Notes under the pieces: model-generated
Databases searched by the model: none
The model's input: the letters and a program-made list of their open reading frames with translations, nothing else
Told to the model about the DNA's origin: nothing
Shown here: positions 1 to 8,744 of the stretch, one piece after another
How the letters are laid out: each line of letters opens with the position of its first letter
Position numbering within the stretch: position 1 is the first letter of the stretch
Assembly: GCA_016788565.1 (NCBI GenBank)
Contig: JAEUSP010000135.1
Coordinates: forward strand, 1-64,000
DNA from: Chlorobiota bacterium
Lineage (GTDB): Bacteria > Bacteroidota > Ignavibacteria > OLB7
DNA: 64,000 nucleotides
Reading direction: 5' to 3'
Translations under genes and position numbers: made by a program

Positions 1-138
1 GAACAAACCGCCATCGCCGAAATTCTCAGCGAGATGGATGCAGAAATACTTGCGTTGGAGGAGCGGCGAAAAAAAACAGCGGGGATAAAGCAGGGGATGA
101 TGCAGGAATTATTAACGGGGCGGGTGCGCTTGGTGTAA
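1..138 (+). CDS. hsdS: Type I restriction specificity subunit HsdS, C-terminal fragment
   Basis: The first 45 codons are open from base 1 and end at TAA 136-138. They encode the end of a type I restriction specificity (S) subunit, which chooses the DNA target of the HsdM/HsdR complex. The visible stretch has the charged, coiled-coil pattern AEILSEMDAEILALEERR followed by KQGMMQELLTGRVRLV. That is the usual ending of the second conserved helix of S subunits. The rest of the gene, and presumably hsdM, lies left of the window. HsdR starts 150 bp downstream on the same strand, which supports the call. Only the tail is visible, so the target-recognition domains cannot be assessed. Confidence 0.75.
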   Translation, partial: EQTAIAEILSEMDAEILALEERRKKTAGIKQGMMQELLTGRVRLV

Positions 139-287
139 CGCAGGGCCGGGCAACCCCAGCAACCGTGCTCTGCCCAGAGGGTGCTGGTGGCGGCTTGCCC
201 CACCCCCCATTTTTCTGCTCACCCCGCACCAACGTGGCAGGGTAGTTTGCTCTCAATATCCACATTCAGCATTTCCGCGGAAACACC

Positions 288-3200
288 ATGAACGAAAAGC
301 CCCGCACCGAACGCCAGACGCAGGATCGCCTAATCGGGCTGTTCACCAACAACGCGCAGCCCGATTGCTTGGGCTATCACTACTTGGGCGACTGGCACCA
401 GCGGCCCAACAACCGCGCCATCGAGCCGGAGCTGCTGCAAAAAAATCTGCAAGCGCGTGGATATTCCGATGCCCAAATTTCCGCCGCGATGCAAACGCTG
501 CAAACCGCTGCCGACCCCACCGGGACCACCCTGTACCAGGCCAACCTGCAAACCTACAAGCTGCTTCGCTACGGCATTCCGGTTCAAGTTGCCGCCGGGC
601 AACCCCACCAGACCGTCCACCTGATAGACTGGGACCGCCCGGAACGGAACGACTTTGCGCTGGCCCAAGAAGTAACGCTGAAAGGGAGCCACGAGCGCCG
701 GCCCGACATTGTGCTGTATCTGAACGGCATTGCGGTGGTGGTGATTGAGCTGAAGCGGAGTTCGGTGGAGATTGCCAACGGAGTTCGGCAGCTAATCAGC
801 AACCAGGAGGGGATTTTCAACCTGCCATTTTTTGCCACGGCCCAGCTGCTTCTGGCCGGCAGCGATTCGCAAGGGTTGCGCTACGGCACGGTGACAACGC
901 GGGAGGAGTTTTTTGTGGAATGGAAAGCGGCCCCGTTGCCACCGGGCGCGCCAATTCCGGCCGGGGCATTGCTGGACCGCCCGGTGGCCGAGTTGTGCCG
1001 GAAGGAGCGTCTGCTGGACCTGATCCACAACTTCATCATCTTCGATAACGGAATCAAGAAAGTCCCGCGCCAGCATCAATTTATTGGGGTGAAAGCCGCG
1101 CAGGAGCGGATCAGGAAGCAAGAAGGCGGGGTGATATGGCACACCCAGGGGAGCGGCAAAAGCATCCTGATGGTGTTGCTGGCAAAATGGATATTGGAGC
1201 ACGACCCCGATGGCCGGGTCCTGATCGTCACCGACCGCGACGAGTTGGATAAGCAGATTGAGGGGGTGATGAACAACGCCGGGGTGATTGGCCAAAACTC
1301 CCCTTCGCCACGGATCACCTCGCGGGCGGAACTGCTGCAAAAGCTGAAGGCCACCACCCCCCGGATGCTGTGTGCATTAATCCACAAATTCAACCCGAAG
1401 GATTTGAAAGGGGCGTTGCCGCCAATTCATGGGAAGTTCTACGTGTTTGTGGACGAATGCCACCGCACGCAAGGGGGAACGATGAACAAGCAGATGAAAC
1501 GGTGGTTGCCCACCGCGCTGTTTATCGGGTTCACCGGAACCCCGCTGTTGATAACCGACCGGCAAACCACGCGCGAAGTATTCGGGAGCTACATCCACAC
1601 CTACAAGTTCCACCAAGCCGTGGCCGATAAAGTGGTGCTGGATTTGAAATACGAAGCGCGCACGGTGCCGCAACGGATCACCTCGGCCCAGGCGATTGAA
1701 GCATATTTTGAGAAAAAAACGAAAGCCCTGAACAACTTCCAGAAAGCGGTGTTGCGCAAACGCTGGGCAACAATGCGGGAACTGATGAGCGCGCAGGAGC
1801 GGAAGCAGCGGGTGATCGCCAGCATTATCGAGGATTTCGACCTGAAGCCACGCCTAAGCAACGACCGTGGCACAGCGATGTTGGTGACAGGCGACATCTT
1901 CGACGCTTGCCATTACTACCGGCTGTTTCAGAACACCAACTTTGGCCGGTTCTGCGGCATCATCACCTCCTACGAACCGAACCACAACGCCATTTCCGGC
2001 CAGCCAGCCAACAGCGATGAACGCTACAAGTACGACACCTACACCAAGCACGTGCTGGATTCCAAGCAGACCACCACGGCGTACGAGGAGATGGCCAAGA
2101 AGCGATTTATCGAGGAGCCAGCGAACATGAAGCTGCTAATTGTGGTCAGCAAACTTCTTACCGGATTCGACGCGCCCAGCTGCACCTACATCTACCTTGA
2201 TAACGAGCTACGCGACCACAACCTGTTCCAAGCAATCTGCCGCACCAACCGGCTTGACGGCGACGACAAAGATTACGGTTACATCGTGGATTTCAAAGAG
2301 TTGTTCAAGGATGTGCAGCAGGCATTGGCGGTCTATAACTCCGACGAATTAGACGTTGACGAAGGGGATGGCGGCACAAACAACATCCAGCTAAAAGATT
2401 GGCTTGCCGAAGGGCGCGCCCAGCTGAACACCACCCGCGAGGCATTGCACTACCTGTGCCAGCCGGTGCCGCCACCCCAGGGGATTGAACAATACTTGCA
2501 CTACTTCTGTGGCAATGCCGCCAACCCAATGGCCTTAACCGACACCGAGCCGTTGCGCGTTGCTTTCTACAAAGCGGTGGCGGCGTTCGTCAGGGCCTAT
2601 GCCGAGATTGCGCCGGACTTGATAGAAGCCGGCTACACCCAAGCCGAAGCGGACGAGCTGCAACGGGAAGTCCAGTTCCAGAGCGATATCCGTTCGGCGA
2701 TTAAGCACTACTCCGGCGAAGAATTAGACCTGAAACCGTACGAGGCCGATATGCGCCACCTGCTGAACAGCTACGTGCAGGCCGATACCGCAGAATCGTT
2801 GGGGGACCTTAGCCAGCGGTCGCTGATTGAGCTTATTGTTGAAACCGGCATCCACAATGCCATTGCCGCCACGCTGAACCAGAAAGGGAATTTATCGAGC
2901 AATGCCATTGCCGAAACCATCATCAACAACGTCCGCAAAACCATCATCCGCGACCAGCTAACCGACCCCAAATTTTACGAGGAGATGGGGAAGCTGCTCG
3001 AGGACCTGATACAGCAAAGCCGGGCCGATGCCCAGGCCTATCAGGAGTTCCTCCGCAAGGCCGAGGAACTTGTGCGGCAGCTTGCGGCAAAGCAACCGGA
3101 TCACCAGATTCCCCACGTGCTTCAGGGGAAACATGAGGCAACAATCATCTTCCGCAACCTTCCGCAGATACTGGCAGCCGGGGCGGCCCAAGCAAACCTT

Positions 3201-3416
3201 GCCGCCGAACCTCAAGGCCAATACAACACCGCCGAGAAGCTGGCGCAGCTGGCACTGGAGATTGACCAAGCAATGCGTACCGAAGCGCCAGCAGACTGGA
3301 AGGGGAACCATGCCCGCGAATCGGAAGTGCAGAACGCATTGTACCGATTGCTGAACGGCAACCGTGTGGCTACCCAGCAACTGTTTGATCTGGTACAACA
3401 TCAACCGGGATACTGA
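288..3416 (+). CDS. hsdR: Type I restriction endonuclease subunit R (HsdR)
   Basis: A 1042-aa motor and nuclease subunit of a type I restriction-modification system. It translocates DNA using ATP and cleaves away from the recognition site. The N-terminal PD-ExK nuclease is intact: P139-D140, then E154-x-K156 in the IELKR motif. The helicase motor follows, with Walker A GSGKS at 288-292, a DECH box at 389-392 and a FTGTP motif III shortly after. The length is normal for HsdR. It follows the hsdS tail on the same strand, and its TGA overlaps the next ATG (TGATG), so the downstream hydrolase is translationally coupled. No frameshift or lost catalytic residue is visible, so the subunit should be functional. 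Confidence 0.95.
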   Translation: MNEKPRTERQTQDRLIGLFTNNAQPDCLGYHYLGDWHQRPNNRAIEPELLQKNLQARGYSDAQISAAMQTLQTAADPTGTTLYQANLQTYKLLRYGIPVQVAAGQPHQTVHLIDWDRPERNDFALAQEVTLKGSHERRPDIVLYLNGIAVVVIELKRSSVEIANGVRQLISNQEGIFNLPFFATAQLLLAGSDSQGLRYGTVTTREEFFVEWKAAPLPPGAPIPAGALLDRPVAELCRKERLLDLIHNFIIFDNGIKKVPRQHQFIGVKAAQERIRKQEGGVIWHTQGSGKSILMVLLAKWILEHDPDGRVLIVTDRDELDKQIEGVMNNAGVIGQNSPSPRITSRAELLQKLKATTPRMLCALIHKFNPKDLKGALPPIHGKFYVFVDECHRTQGGTMNKQMKRWLPTALFIGFTGTPLLITDRQTTREVFGSYIHTYKFHQAVADKVVLDLKYEARTVPQRITSAQAIEAYFEKKTKALNNFQKAVLRKRWATMRELMSAQERKQRVIASIIEDFDLKPRLSNDRGTAMLVTGDIFDACHYYRLFQNTNFGRFCGIITSYEPNHNAISGQPANSDERYKYDTYTKHVLDSKQTTTAYEEMAKKRFIEEPANMKLLIVVSKLLTGFDAPSCTYIYLDNELRDHNLFQAICRTNRLDGDDKDYGYIVDFKELFKDVQQALAVYNSDELDVDEGDGGTNNIQLKDWLAEGRAQLNTTREALHYLCQPVPPPQGIEQYLHYFCGNAANPMALTDTEPLRVAFYKAVAAFVRAYAEIAPDLIEAGYTQAEADELQREVQFQSDIRSAIKHYSGEELDLKPYEADMRHLLNSYVQADTAESLGDLSQRSLIELIVETGIHNAIAATLNQKGNLSSNAIAETIINNVRKTIIRDQLTDPKFYEEMGKLLEDLIQQSRADAQAYQEFLRKAEELVRQLAAKQPDHQIPHVLQGKHEATIIFRNLPQILAAGAAQANLAAEPQGQYNTAEKLAQLALEIDQAMRTEAPADWKGNHARESEVQNALYRLLNGNRVATQQLFDLVQHQPGY

Positions 3417-4117
3417 TGACCGAAACGTTAGAGCTTGGCGAGGTTGTTATTGAGCTGACCCGCAAGGCGGTTAAGAACATCCATCTTTCGGTGCATCCTC
3501 CGCTGGGTAGCGTCCGGCTGGTTGTGCCAGCCGACACACGGCCCGAAGTAGCGCGGGCGTACGTTATTTCCAAGTTAGGTTGGATTCGGGAGCGGCAAGC
3601 GGAATTTGCAGGGCAATCGCGCGAATTGCCCCGCCAGTTTGTCAGCCGCGAATCGCATTATCTGTGGGGCAAGCAGTATCTGCTTGTGGTGGAGTATCAG
3701 CAGGCAAAACCGAGCGTCAGTTTGGACCATCGGCGCATCACCCTTCGGGTTCGCCCGGGAAGCAGCCGCACCATCCGTGGGACGGTGATGCACCAGTGGC
3801 ACAAGGCTTGTCTGCACCAGGCCATTCCGCTGCTGATTGCTAAATGGGAGCCACGGTTGGGGGTGCGGGTGGCCGGCTACTTCCTGCAACGGATGAAAAC
3901 CAAATGGGGAAGCTGCAACCCACGCGCCGGCAACATCAGGCTGAACACCGAACTGGTGAAGAAGCCAAAAGACCTTCTGGAGTATGTGGTGGTCCACGAA
4001 ATGATGCACCTGCTGGAGCCAACCCACAACGAGCGGTTCATCAGCCTGATGAACCAGCATTACCCAGCATGGCGCGAAGCCAGGGCCGAACTGAACGAGC
4101 TACCGCTTGGGTCGTAG
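3416..4117 (+). CDS. YgjP-like (DUF45/M48-type) metal-dependent hydrolase
   Basis: A 233-aa protein of the YgjP/DUF45 family of putative zinc metallopeptidases. The signature HExxH lies at 194-198 (HEMMH) and a further histidine at 204 in PTHNERF completes the usual ligand set. The preceding KTKWGSCNPRAGNIRLN segment is also characteristic of the family. The start overlaps the hsdR stop codon as TGATG, so the two are co-translated. YgjP-type genes are often found beside type I restriction loci, but their role there is not established. It could process or regulate the restriction complex, which is inference only. Confidence 0.88.
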   Translation: MTETLELGEVVIELTRKAVKNIHLSVHPPLGSVRLVVPADTRPEVARAYVISKLGWIRERQAEFAGQSRELPRQFVSRESHYLWGKQYLLVVEYQQAKPSVSLDHRRITLRVRPGSSRTIRGTVMHQWHKACLHQAIPLLIAKWEPRLGVRVAGYFLQRMKTKWGSCNPRAGNIRLNTELVKKPKDLLEYVVVHEMMHLLEPTHNERFISLMNQHYPAWREARAELNELPLGS

Positions 4118-4177
4118 CCGCCGAGGTATCGAAGCCGTGTGGTGATTTGTTGGCCAACTTTTCCGCTAACCCCGAAC

Positions 4178-4214
4178 AAAAAAAAGCGGCAACTCCAAAA
4201 AAGAGTTGCCGCTT
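4178..4214 (-). terminator. Rho-independent terminator of the initiator tRNA gene
   Basis: A perfect 12-bp inverted repeat (AAGCGGCAACTC / GAGTTGCCGCTT, arms 4184-4195 and 4203-4214) has a 7-nt loop. On the minus strand it is followed by a run of T (A-run at 4178-4185 on the plus strand). It lies immediately downstream of the minus-strand tRNA gene. The plus-strand side lacks a T-run, so it probably stops only minus-strand transcription. Confidence 0.85.
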
Positions 4215-4218
4215 GTAG

Positions 4219-4291
<73 letters not shown>

Positions 4292-4422
4292 ATGTCAAAT
4301 GCCTTTCGGTTGGGCGCGTTGCCCGCTGAAAGGACTGCAAACATACGCCCAGCCGTAGGCCACCGCAAGCTATTTGATAGTTTTTCACATCGGAGCTGAC
4401 TGGCGGTGGGGTCGGCTTTGGC

Positions 4423-5136
4423 TTACTCCTCTATCATCGCTTCAACTTCATCGTTCGCCTCGATCCCCAGCAGCAGCAACTTGCCGCGATCCAGCAATGC
4501 CGTGCGGTAGGGTTTCAGCAGTGTCGCCTCGGCGGTGTCAATCGCTCCCGATGCACGAAGCGAATCGGTGCGGCGGTAGAACTTGGCAACTTCCCCTTCC
4601 GGCATGGTCCCCTGGGCAACGGTGCTGTCGGTGAATGTTTCGCGGAGCAACGCACGCACTGCCGAATCAACATCGGCTTTGGTGATGCCAGCGGCGGCCA
4701 CCGCCCGCTCCTTTATCCAAAGGTATTCCCCCCAGGAGCAGTTCTGCTGGTTCAGCGCGGCCACCACCCCGCGCCGAAGCGATAGGGGAAGCAGCCGAAC
4801 CTGAAGCACAAGATTCATCCCTTTTCCAACTTCTTTCATCACTCCATCATCCCCCGATCCCACCCCCTTGATGCTGGCCAAGAAGTTGGAAAGAAGCGCG
4901 TTGCTGGAATCAACAACTGCAAGCAGGGTTGCCAGATGTTGCGGCGCCAGATGGGCGGTGTCGGTTGGCGGGGCGGTGTGGTTGCGCACCTGTGCGCGCA
5001 CGCTGTCCAGATTCTCGTACGGCTGAAGCTCGGCGGGAACGTCGGCCAACTGATTGACGAAGTTGTAGAAAAAATATCCCCCCACCCCAAGCAGAAGCAT
5101 TGCCACCATCAGGCCAATCACGCAACCTCGGTTCAT
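4423..5136 (-). CDS. Membrane-anchored hypothetical protein co-transcribed with ftsY
   Basis: A 237-aa protein of unrecognised family. The N-terminus carries one hydrophobic segment (about residues 6-28, with VIGLMVAMLLLGVGGYFFYN), so it is probably anchored in the inner membrane with most of the chain outside the cytoplasm. The remainder is mostly helical, with no catalytic motif that I can see. The start codon overlaps the ftsY stop as ATGA (5133-5136), so it is translated coupled to FtsY. That suggests a function at the membrane, but no specific role can be assigned. Confidence 0.75.
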   Translation of the reverse strand: MNRGCVIGLMVAMLLLGVGGYFFYNFVNQLADVPAELQPYENLDSVRAQVRNHTAPPTDTAHLAPQHLATLLAVVDSSNALLSNFLASIKGVGSGDDGVMKEVGKGMNLVLQVRLLPLSLRRGVVAALNQQNCSWGEYLWIKERAVAAAGITKADVDSAVRALLRETFTDSTVAQGTMPEGEVAKFYRRTDSLRASGAIDTAEATLLKPYRTALLDRGKLLLLGIEANDEVEAMIEE

Positions 5137-6173
5137 TCCTCTTTCACCTCCTCGGTTTCCTCGAAGGCGAACAGTGCCTCGGCAAACTCATCCACGTTGA
5201 ACGGCTGCAAGTCATCAATCCGCTCGCCAACGCCAATGTACCGCACCGGCATACTCAGTTCGTTGGCAATGGCAATCACTACTCCACCTTTTGCGGTTCC
5301 GTCTAACTTCGTCAGCACCAGCCCGGTTATCTCCACCGCTTTGGTGAACTCCTTCGCTTGCTGGATTGCGTTTTGGCCAGTGGTGGCATCAAGCACCAGG
5401 AAGACTTCGTCGGGGGCGTGTTCGCGGATTTTTTTCATCACGCGGGACATTTTCTGAAGCTCCTGCATCAGGTTGCTTTTGGTGTGAAGCCGCCCTGCCG
5501 TGTCAATAATCACCACATCGGCCCCGCGCGAAACGGCTGCCTGCAAGGTATCGAACGCAACCGCTGCGGGGTCGGCCCCCTGGCCTTGCCCGATGATCTC
5601 CACACCGGCGCGCTCGGCCCACACCTCCAACTGCTCGTTGGCGGCGGCGCGGAAGGTGTCGGCAGCGCCAATCAGGACTTTCAGCCCGGCGTTGCGGTAG
5701 TTGTAGGCCAGCTTGCCGATGGTGGTGGTTTTGCCAACACCGTTTACGCCAACCACCATGATGACGTGCGGACGTTTCTCTTCCGGGATGCTGAACAGGC
5801 GGTCGTTGTCGGCCGAAGGGGAGCGTTTCAGCAGCGCGCTGATCTCTTCGCGCAGCAGCCGGCTAAGGTCGCTTGCTTCTTTGAACCCTTCGGCTTTCAC
5901 GCGGTCGCGAAGGCGGTCGCTGATTTGAATTGTGGTGTCGGCACCAACATCGGCCATGATGAGCGATTCTTCCAGCTCGTCCAACAGCGCGTCGTCAATC
6001 TTCCGCCCCTGGCGTGCGGCAACGCCGATTTTTTCGGCCAGCCCTTCGCGAGTTTTGGCCAGGCCTTCTTTCAGGCGGTCGTACCGGAGGTTATCAACGG
6101 TTTCGCGGATTGAGGTTTTGGTCTCCTCAATCGCTTCTTTCACCTTGCTTTTTAGTTTGTCGAACAATCCCAT
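5133..6173 (-). CDS. ftsY: Signal recognition particle receptor FtsY
   Basis: A 346-aa SRP-type GTPase that docks the signal recognition particle with ribosome-nascent chains at the inner membrane. An N-terminal helical N domain precedes the G domain. The P-loop GVNGVGKTTT lies around residues 141-150, followed by DTFRAAA, DTAGR and TKLDG, the normal SRP GTPase motifs. The acidic A domain found in some FtsY proteins is essentially absent, giving the short form common outside Gammaproteobacteria. It is the first gene of a minus-strand pair with the membrane protein at 4423. No Shine-Dalgarno sequence is apparent upstream. Confidence 0.97.
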   Translation of the reverse strand: MGLFDKLKSKVKEAIEETKTSIRETVDNLRYDRLKEGLAKTREGLAEKIGVAARQGRKIDDALLDELEESLIMADVGADTTIQISDRLRDRVKAEGFKEASDLSRLLREEISALLKRSPSADNDRLFSIPEEKRPHVIMVVGVNGVGKTTTIGKLAYNYRNAGLKVLIGAADTFRAAANEQLEVWAERAGVEIIGQGQGADPAAVAFDTLQAAVSRGADVVIIDTAGRLHTKSNLMQELQKMSRVMKKIREHAPDEVFLVLDATTGQNAIQQAKEFTKAVEITGLVLTKLDGTAKGGVVIAIANELSMPVRYIGVGERIDDLQPFNVDEFAEALFAFEETEEVKEE

Positions 6174-6374
6174 GGCATCCCTTTGAAGCTGTGTTGAACA
6201 AAAATTTTTATCTGGCTACGGCTATCGTGCAAAACGTGAGTTGAACCACCGAACCCTTACTCCCCAAAGTTTTGGGAAAAAGGAGGGAGGAAATAGGAAG
6301 TAGGAAATAGCATCAAGAGCGGATGTCCGCGACCCTCCTGCTGAAGCAAAGGGCAATGAAAAACCAACTTCTGC

Positions 6375-6421
6375 CCACTAGCCACTGACTACTGACCACT
6401 GACCACTGACTACTGACTACT
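6375..6421. repeat. Short tandem CCACTGACTA/CCACTGACCA repeat at the pgsA 3' end
   Basis: About 45 bp of near-perfect 10-bp repeats (variants of CACTGACTAC and CACTGACCAC) between ftsY and pgsA. On the minus strand the repeat follows a run of nine G and supplies the TAG stop codon of pgsA (6417-6419). The same decamer recurs near 54160-54245 and 57620-57722. The rest of 6174-6374 shows no gene or clear signal. Confidence 0.85.
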
Positions 6422-6974
6422 CCCCCCCCCACTGCCTCACCACCCGAACAGCATACAGCGTAAGCGAGATAGCCAGCAACAGCAGCGCGGTTCCCGCCAT
6501 GATGTCAATCAGCGTTGTGGATGCCCCGGCAACAATCGCCAGCAGGGTCCCCGACAGCACCAGCACCGCAATTTTTCCCGGGTAGTTGGAAGGAAGCACC
6601 ACCCCGGTGCGCCGCTCGAACAGTATCCCGCCAACAAGGATCAGCAGGTCGCGGCCAAGCACAACCAGCACAAACCAGAGGGGGAGCATCCCCTGCATCA
6701 GCATGATGACCACCACAACCCCCACATACACTTTGTCGGCCAGCGGGTCAAGGATTTTGCCGAGGTCGGAAATTTCATTCCGTTTGCGCGCAAGCCAGCC
6801 ATCAAGCACATCGGTGAGTGCCGAGAGGATGAAGAGCGCGATGGTGGCAAGCCGCATTCCTGAAGCCAATGTGAACCACGTGGGAATCACCAGCAGCATC
6901 CGAAGCGCGCTTAATCCGTTCGAGAGTGTCCAGCGCAAGTTCAGCCCTGGCGGCGATTCGGCGTTTGTGTTCAT
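6417..6974 (-). CDS. pgsA: CDP-diacylglycerol--glycerol-3-phosphate 3-phosphatidyltransferase (PgsA-like)
   Basis: A 185-aa integral membrane CDP-alcohol phosphatidyltransferase. It likely makes phosphatidylglycerol phosphate, the committed step to anionic phospholipids. The family signature is perfect: D58-G59-x2-A62-R63-x8-G72-x3-D76-x3-D80, providing the metal and CDP site. About five membrane segments are visible. The ATG at 6974 is chosen because it begins the conserved domain and follows a TAAGTTTG box by 6 nt; the open frame extends far upstream, but that part is the antisense of pta. The C-terminus reads WGGE and its last codon and stop come from a G-tract plus decamer repeat. A related alcohol such as serine or inositol as acceptor cannot be excluded. 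Confidence 0.88.
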   Translation of the reverse strand: MNTNAESPPGLNLRWTLSNGLSALRMLLVIPTWFTLASGMRLATIALFILSALTDVLDGWLARKRNEISDLGKILDPLADKVYVGVVVVIMLMQGMLPLWFVLVVLGRDLLILVGGILFERRTGVVLPSNYPGKIAVLVLSGTLLAIVAGASTTLIDIMAGTALLLLAISLTLYAVRVVRQWGGE

Positions 6975-6980
6975 TGCGGG

Positions 6981-6988
6981 CAAACTTA
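6981..6988 (-). promoter_or_regulatory. Putative -7 promoter element (TAAGTTTG) of pgsA
   Basis: On the minus strand the sequence TAAGTTTG is followed by six bases and then the pgsA ATG. It fits the Bacteroidota sigma-factor -7 consensus TANNTTTG. The distance implies a leaderless or near-leaderless mRNA. No clear -33 TTTG is seen. A mirror-image copy serves the divergent pta gene about 90 bp away. Confidence 0.5.
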
Positions 6989-7076
6989 CAAAACTGCTTG
7001 CGCGGCGGCCACCCGATAGCCCCCGCCGTTTCCATTTTGTACCGACTGCCACGCCCTGCTTCAGGGGGCGGCTGTG

Positions 7077-7084
7077 TACTTTTG
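7077..7084 (+). promoter_or_regulatory. Putative -7 promoter element (TACTTTTG) of pta
   Basis: TACTTTTG lies five bases before the pta ATG at 7090, matching TANNTTTG. With the equivalent box for pgsA it makes a compact divergent promoter region of about 115 bp. Transcription would begin at or next to the start codon. A -33 element at normal spacing is not evident, so this rests on the -7 box and its repeated placement. Confidence 0.5.
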
Positions 7085-7089
7085 CGGGC

Positions 7090-8082
7090 ATGAGTTCATA
7101 CCCGGAATTACTGCTCCGTTTCCGCAACCAAGCGGCCCAGCAGCCAGCCCGCATCGCCCTTCCCGATGCCCACGATGAGCGGACCATCCGCGCCGCACGA
7201 ATCCTTGCCGACCAGCAGATTGCCCAGTCGGTGCTTGTTGGTGCGGAGTCAAACATCAGCCAACAAGCCGCCAGCTTGGGGATTTCGCTGGATGGAGTTG
7301 CGATTGTTGAGCCGGAACATCACCCACGTTTTTTTGAATTTGCCGAAGCCTTCCACCAAGCGCGCCAGCACAAAGGGGTAACGCCAGAAATTGCGCAAAC
7401 AATGCTGCGGCAACCGCTGTACGCCGCCGCAATGTTGGTGCGGTCCGGCGATTGCGCCGGGTGCGTTGCTGGCTCGCTTAGCACCACCGGCGACGTTCTG
7501 CGCGCAGCAATCCAGGTGATTGGGTTGCAGCCCGGAATCTCGGTGGTCTCCTCCTTCTTCCTGATTGTTTTCCCCGACCGCACCTACGCCTTTGCCGATG
7601 GCGCGGTGATGCCAAACCCCACCAGCCACCAGCTTGCCGACATTGCGCTGGCCACCGCCGCCAACTACCACACATTGATCGGGATTGAGCCGCGTGTTGC
7701 GTTCCTAAGTTTCAGCACGAAGGGGAGTGCCGAACATCCCGATGTGGAGAAGATGCAGCAAGCATTCCAGCTTGCCAGCCAGAAGGCTCCGGCAGGGCTG
7801 GTGATGGATGGCGAGCTTCAGCTTGACGCGGCCATTGTTCCAGGCGTTGCCGCGCGAAAAGCCCCCAACTCACCCGTTGCCGGCCAAGCCAACGTCCTGA
7901 TTTTCCCCGATCTTGATGCGGGAAATATCGCCTACAAAATGGCGCAGCGGATGGCCGGCGCGCTGGCAATCGGCCCAATCGTGCAAGGGCTGTCCAAGCC
8001 AATGTTCGATTTGTCGAGGGGGTGTTCGGTGGATGATATTGTTGATGTTGCGGCAATCTGCGCTATCACGGCGCGGGGGTAG
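7090..8082 (+). CDS. pta: Phosphate acetyltransferase-type acyltransferase
   Basis: A 330-aa protein of the phosphate acetyl/butyryltransferase family, which interconverts acetyl-CoA and acetyl phosphate. It corresponds to the short single-domain Pta. Recognisable family segments are the N-terminal [14 protein letters not shown], the central [20 protein letters not shown], and the [15 protein letters not shown] and [13 protein letters not shown] stretches near the C-terminus. The start at 7090 follows a TACTTTTG box and matches the usual N-terminus; the frame stays open upstream through pgsA antisense sequence. No acetate kinase gene lies next to it. Phosphate butyryltransferase activity is a possible alternative. 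Confidence 0.9.
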   Translation: MSSYPELLLRFRNQAAQQPARIALPDAHDERTIRAARILADQQIAQSVLVGAESNISQQAASLGISLDGVAIVEPEHHPRFFEFAEAFHQARQHKGVTPEIAQTMLRQPLYAAAMLVRSGDCAGCVAGSLSTTGDVLRAAIQVIGLQPGISVVSSFFLIVFPDRTYAFADGAVMPNPTSHQLADIALATAANYHTLIGIEPRVAFLSFSTKGSAEHPDVEKMQQAFQLASQKAPAGLVMDGELQLDAAIVPGVAARKAPNSPVAGQANVLIFPDLDAGNIAYKMAQRMAGALAIGPIVQGLSKPMFDLSRGCSVDDIVDVAAICAITARG

Positions 8083-8180
8083 TTCGTTGTGTGTGTGTGT
8101 GGTGAAAGCACAGAGAGGTGAGTACGAAGTTCTTATGCTGCCCCTCAACATCAACCTCCCACTATTTCAGCACAGAAGTT

Positions 8181-8702
8181 ATGAATCAGCGATTGAGAGT
8201 TTTGGTTGTTGCAATCGCGATTGTTGCCAGCATTGTTGCCAGCATTGCTGCCAGCACCGCAACGTTGCACGCACAACCCCGCATTGAAAGTTTCGGGTTT
8301 GGGCTGATGCTTGGCGAGCCAACCGGTGTCACCCTGAAAGGGGGATTAAGCGGCAACAACGCTTGGGATGCCATGATTGGCACATCATGGCTTGGCAACC
8401 TGACGCTTGGCGCGGGCTACCTTTGGAATGCCAACGTCTTCAACTCCAACAAAGCGGGGTTGTACTTCGGGCTTGGCGGGGTGGTCGGGATCGGACGCGG
8501 GAACAGCATCTACATCAAGGATAGGAAAGAGGATGAGGATGAGGAGGCCACAGGGATTGGTGCGCGTGGCGTGGTTGGGTTCAACACCATCCCGTTCCGT
8601 TCACCAGTGGAGTTTTTTGCTGAGCTTGATCCCATCGTTGTGCTGGCTCCATCACCAGGCGTTAGCTTTATGGCCGCCATTGGTGTGCGCTACTACCCGT
8701 AA
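8181..8702 (+). CDS. Secreted outer-membrane beta-barrel-like protein
   Basis: A 173-aa protein with a clear signal peptide (MNQRLRV, a hydrophobic core containing VASIVASIAAS, cleavage near HAQP). The mature chain is rich in alternating glycine/aromatic strands such as GFGLMLGEPTGVTLKGG and YFGLGGVVGIG, and ends in RYYP. These are hallmarks of a small outer-membrane barrel. A negatively charged loop (KDRKEDEDEE) sits around residue 115. The ATG at 8181 is preferred over an upstream GTG because it opens the signal peptide. Function unknown. The signal-peptide DNA has a short tandem GTTGCCAGCATT repeat. Confidence 0.7.
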   Translation: MNQRLRVLVVAIAIVASIVASIAASTATLHAQPRIESFGFGLMLGEPTGVTLKGGLSGNNAWDAMIGTSWLGNLTLGAGYLWNANVFNSNKAGLYFGLGGVVGIGRGNSIYIKDRKEDEDEEATGIGARGVVGFNTIPFRSPVEFFAELDPIVVLAPSPGVSFMAAIGVRYYP

Positions 8703-8744
8703 TTATTCTTGCAGCATATTCTGCTCCATCTCACTTCCTCAACT

